A stretch of 64,000 bases of DNA from Prorocentrum cordatum (lineage: Eukaryota > Sar > Dinophyceae > Prorocentrales > Prorocentraceae). How positions within the stretch are numbered: position 1 is the first letter of the stretch; the number at the start of each line of letters is the position of its first letter. The stretch is taken from the NCBI GenBank assembly GCA_963575745.1, contig CAUYUJ010016152.1, positions 1-64,000 of the forward strand, read 5' to 3'. A program made the translations under genes and the position numbers. This document shows positions 61,904 through 64,000 of the stretch, in pieces. Below the pieces are notes generated by a model that was given only the letters and a program-made list of their open reading frames with translations, was not told the DNA's origin and made no database searches.

Positions 61904-62192
61904 CATTGTAGAGTTCGGTGGTCTCAGCATGACGACCATCCTTGCCATGGAAGCTGGGTCAAGTAAGATCTTGAAGAAGCCGACTGGATGCGCCCTGCTG
62001 GGGCGCGCCAGTTGGGCGAGACAGATGGTGGGCCGAGGTATTGTTCACAGCGCGCAGTGTGGTGATTCGCGGGGCTCGGCCGCCAATGGCCATGCCAGAG
62101 GGCGTGTCAATCGGGCGTGTCTGTTGCAAGTAATGGAGGGCAATCAGTCCTTCAAATGCGAAGTACAGAAGTACACACCCAATCGAAACTAG
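61601..62192 (+). pseudogene. Copia RNase H split by T35A19
   Basis: The right part, in frame from 61917, reads FGGLSMTTILAMEAGSSKIL, KKPTGCALLGRASWARQM, GIVHSAQCGDSRGSAANGHA and LLQVMEGNQSFKCEVQKY, ending at 62190-62192. The left part is in other frames with several stops. The T/A run lies just before FGGLS, where family members have ordinary coding sequence. Confidence 0.55.
61850..61903. repeat. T35A19 homopolymer palindrome
   Basis: Thirty-five T followed directly by nineteen A, inside an RNase H remnant. Confidence 0.95.
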
Positions 62193-62371
62193 AAAAATAC
62201 ATCGCCAACATAAGGGGTGCCCTATTCAGGGCCAATGGATAGGAATGAGGACGATTACTCAAACGCAGACAAGTAGTTATCATGTCCCGGCCACGGGCAT
62301 GCATGCCTACACGCAGTTATCACTGCCCGGCCACGGGCATATATCATTATATATATATATATATATATATT
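62193..62371. repeat. Short direct repeat and AT microsatellite
   Basis: CCCGGCCACGGGCAT occurs twice, about 41 bases apart (near 62286 and 62327), with GTTATCA before each. An (AT)n tract of about 23 bases follows (62348-62370). Confidence 0.8.
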
Positions 62372-63059
62372 CATATGCATACACATATTTAATATTGTAC
62401 CCGCGGCTACCAAGAGAGCCCAGACACGGGCATATTCCTTTTTAGTTTTTGAGGCGGTCTGACCGCTTGGTCGCGCTCCCTTGCGCGCCGCGCGCTTTGT
62501 CGCCCGGCTCACTGGCTGGGCGCCCCTCTTCATTGCCTGAGTCGCGCGGCCTTGCCCGCGACTGCCCATAATCGCTCGCGGCTTGTCGTGAGGTGATGGG
62601 CCCGCGACTGGCCCCGCAGCTCTGCGCTGCTCTTTTTGTGTTTTGTTACTGTGTGCTGTGAAGGATGGTAATAACAATCCCCTTTATCTTCCTTCTTATT
62701 TTATTTTATCACGACTTAGATATAGCGCTGCCCCCCCCCCCTCTCCCGACTTTCAGCGAGGTTTAAGGGGGCGCTGTGCAGCGAACGCTGTTTCCGACGC
62801 TGTCTCGGCTCAAGACTGCGCAGTCCTATTCGCCAGTTGCACGACTGCGCGCGATTCTATTGGGATCGTAGCATCAGAGGAAGGCCGCGTCTATCTACGA
62901 TGCGCCCCTCTATTCCATGGCTTCTCTCTTGCCTCTCGCCTTGCTTGCCGTCGAGGGGTGGGTTGTGGGGTGCTTCGATGCGTCGCCGACGTTATCTTGA
63001 GAGTGGGGTTCTCAGCTTATCGCTTCGCGGTCAAGCCCTGAATCCTTACTATTCACTTT
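62372..63059. other. Spacer, nothing recognised
   Basis: Mixed composition with poly-C (62731-62741). No domain or RNA gene identified. Confidence 0.35.
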
Positions 63060-63250
63060 GGTTTCTAAGGGGGGTCTCCCCCGAGAGCGATTGGGGCCGT
63101 CTCGTGGTCCTTGGGGGGCCTCTTGGAGGCGCGCTGGGAGCCGTCTTGAACCATCTTCGGTTATATAGATTCACGTTGGGGGGGGGGGCCTCTTGGAACC
63201 ATCTTGGACCATGGCGGCTCGCGGAGCCCCCCCAGAAACTTCTGGGCGGG
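63060..63250. repeat. CTTGGGG/TCTTGGA degenerate repeat
   Basis: CCTTGGGGGGCCTCTTGGAG, GTCTTGAACCATCTT and CTTGGAACCATCTTGGACC variants; same family as 34600-35085. Confidence 0.5.
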
Positions 63251-63559
63251 GGGGGGGCCCATCCCCGAAGGGAGAGAGGTTTTGGAAGAGCAAAGGACTG
63301 GTGGGACTAGACAGAACAGTCCATGCGCCCCTCCGCACCGCCAGGTCCCTGCCCGTCTCACTCGATTTGCCTGCGCCTGCACTGTCTGATGCTGCTGCTG
63401 CTCTTCCTTCTTGACCCGTGTCTCCGCAGCTATGTACTTGGCTCTGAGGAAGCGGAAAAGGAGCGAGCCTGCGGCGCGCGCGTGCGTCGGCCGGCGGACC
63501 GGCCTCCTCTCTTCAGTGTTACTTTAATGCATGCTTGACGGCATTGCCCCTCCTCGCCC
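63251..63559. other. Spacer
   Basis: No feature recognised. Confidence 0.3.
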
Positions 63560-63826
63560 ATGCCATCTGCGGAGCCCACTGACTATGAGACGTCATCGGG
63601 ACATCTTGCAGGGATTATGCATATCCAGGCAGAAGACTGGTTATCAGCCGAAAAGACGGCACAGCCGTTCGCTTGGCAGAGCATGGGACCTCACGAAGGA
63701 GCGCTCGGGATAACAGAACATCGAAGGCCTTCTGAGCGTGACACAATTATAAGCGCCTCAGCGAGACGTCAGAATTCCTTTATTCTTCCGAATATAAGCA
63801 AACGTCAGAGACTACGTTCGATTTGA
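63560..63826 (+). CDS. Hypothetical open frame, 88 codons
   Basis: Starts at ATG 63560 and has moderate base composition (MPSAEPTDYETSSGHLAGI, then DWLSAEKTAQPFAWQSMG). No domain recognised. It could be the 5' coding part of a further element that continues beyond the window. Confidence 0.2.
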   Translation: MPSAEPTDYETSSGHLAGIMHIQAEDWLSAEKTAQPFAWQSMGPHEGALGITEHRRPSERDTIISASARRQNSFILPNISKRQRLRSI

Positions 63827-64000
63827 CAGAATGGGATTCGTCGGTTGATTCAGAGAGAAGATCCAGAGAGTTGCATCCGGGCGGAAGGTATGGCACAGCC
63901 AGAACTTCTACCGGGGGACCGCCCGAATTTGTGATGGCACACTGCTAGGAAGTTTGTAGTTTCACATAGATATATGATTATATAAAATATAATCTAGACT
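63827..64000. other. AT-richer window end
   Basis: No feature recognised. Confidence 0.3.

Larger units (their letters stand above)
58049..62192 (+). mobile_element. Third Copia-type retroelement, decayed
   Basis: Integrase, RT and RNase H follow in Ty1/Copia order on the plus strand. Frames change repeatedly and stops are frequent. A T35A19 run interrupts RNase H. The family is distinct from the 48640-53870 element in sequence. Ends were not resolved. Confidence 0.65.

Overview
The window looks like nuclear DNA of a dinoflagellate (a Prorocentrum/Symbiodiniaceae-type genome). This is inferred from high G+C, very dense trinucleotide microsatellites, large tandem-repeat fields, absence of bacterial operons or RNA genes, and at least five decayed retroelements whose protein motifs match Copia-type and LINE-type families common in dinoflagellates. 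No intact host gene is certain. One 100-base run of N (13445-13544) is an assembly gap.

Layout. 1-2425: purine, AAT and GAT microsatellites. 2500-5240: broken retroelement with a membrane segment, a gag-like domain and the start of a reverse transcriptase (RT). 5318-7050: degenerate short repeats and a 79-bp tandem repeat. 8043-11090: LINE remnant with an AP-type endonuclease and RT. 11300-13444: low-complexity repeats up to the gap. 13545-24670: the most striking object, an AT-richer Copia-type element whose polyprotein stays in one reading frame for 10.2 kb with only two isolated stop codons. It carries RT and RNase H with conserved catalytic residues, then about 2,700 more codons that include a Tpt1/KptA-like RNA 2'-phosphotransferase domain with the family's Arg-His-Arg-Arg residues apparently present. 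A 3' region rich in stem-loops follows.

24683-33450: pyrimidine tracts, 410-bp and 235-bp tandem repeats, a fold-back element, and composite cassettes built as head - pyrimidine tract - 78-bp minisatellite - tail. 33600-37962: two possible host coding fragments and duplicated blocks. 37963-43580: mostly unrecognised GC-rich DNA with one zinc-finger-like fragment. 43582-47030: a second, decayed element with a second Tpt1-like domain followed by gag-like and aspartic-protease sequence. 48640-53860: a fairly complete but mutated Copia element (gag, protease, integrase, RT remnant, RNase H, membrane segment, SAP motif). 53875-55855: another cassette with a 90-bp version of the minisatellite. 58440-62192: a further Copia element, its RNase H split by a T35A19 run. 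62193-64000: short repeats and little else.

How the parts relate: almost everything is transposon or satellite. The recurring theme is a Tpt1-like RNA-modifying domain attached to retroelement proteins in two different domain orders, next to elements from which it is absent.
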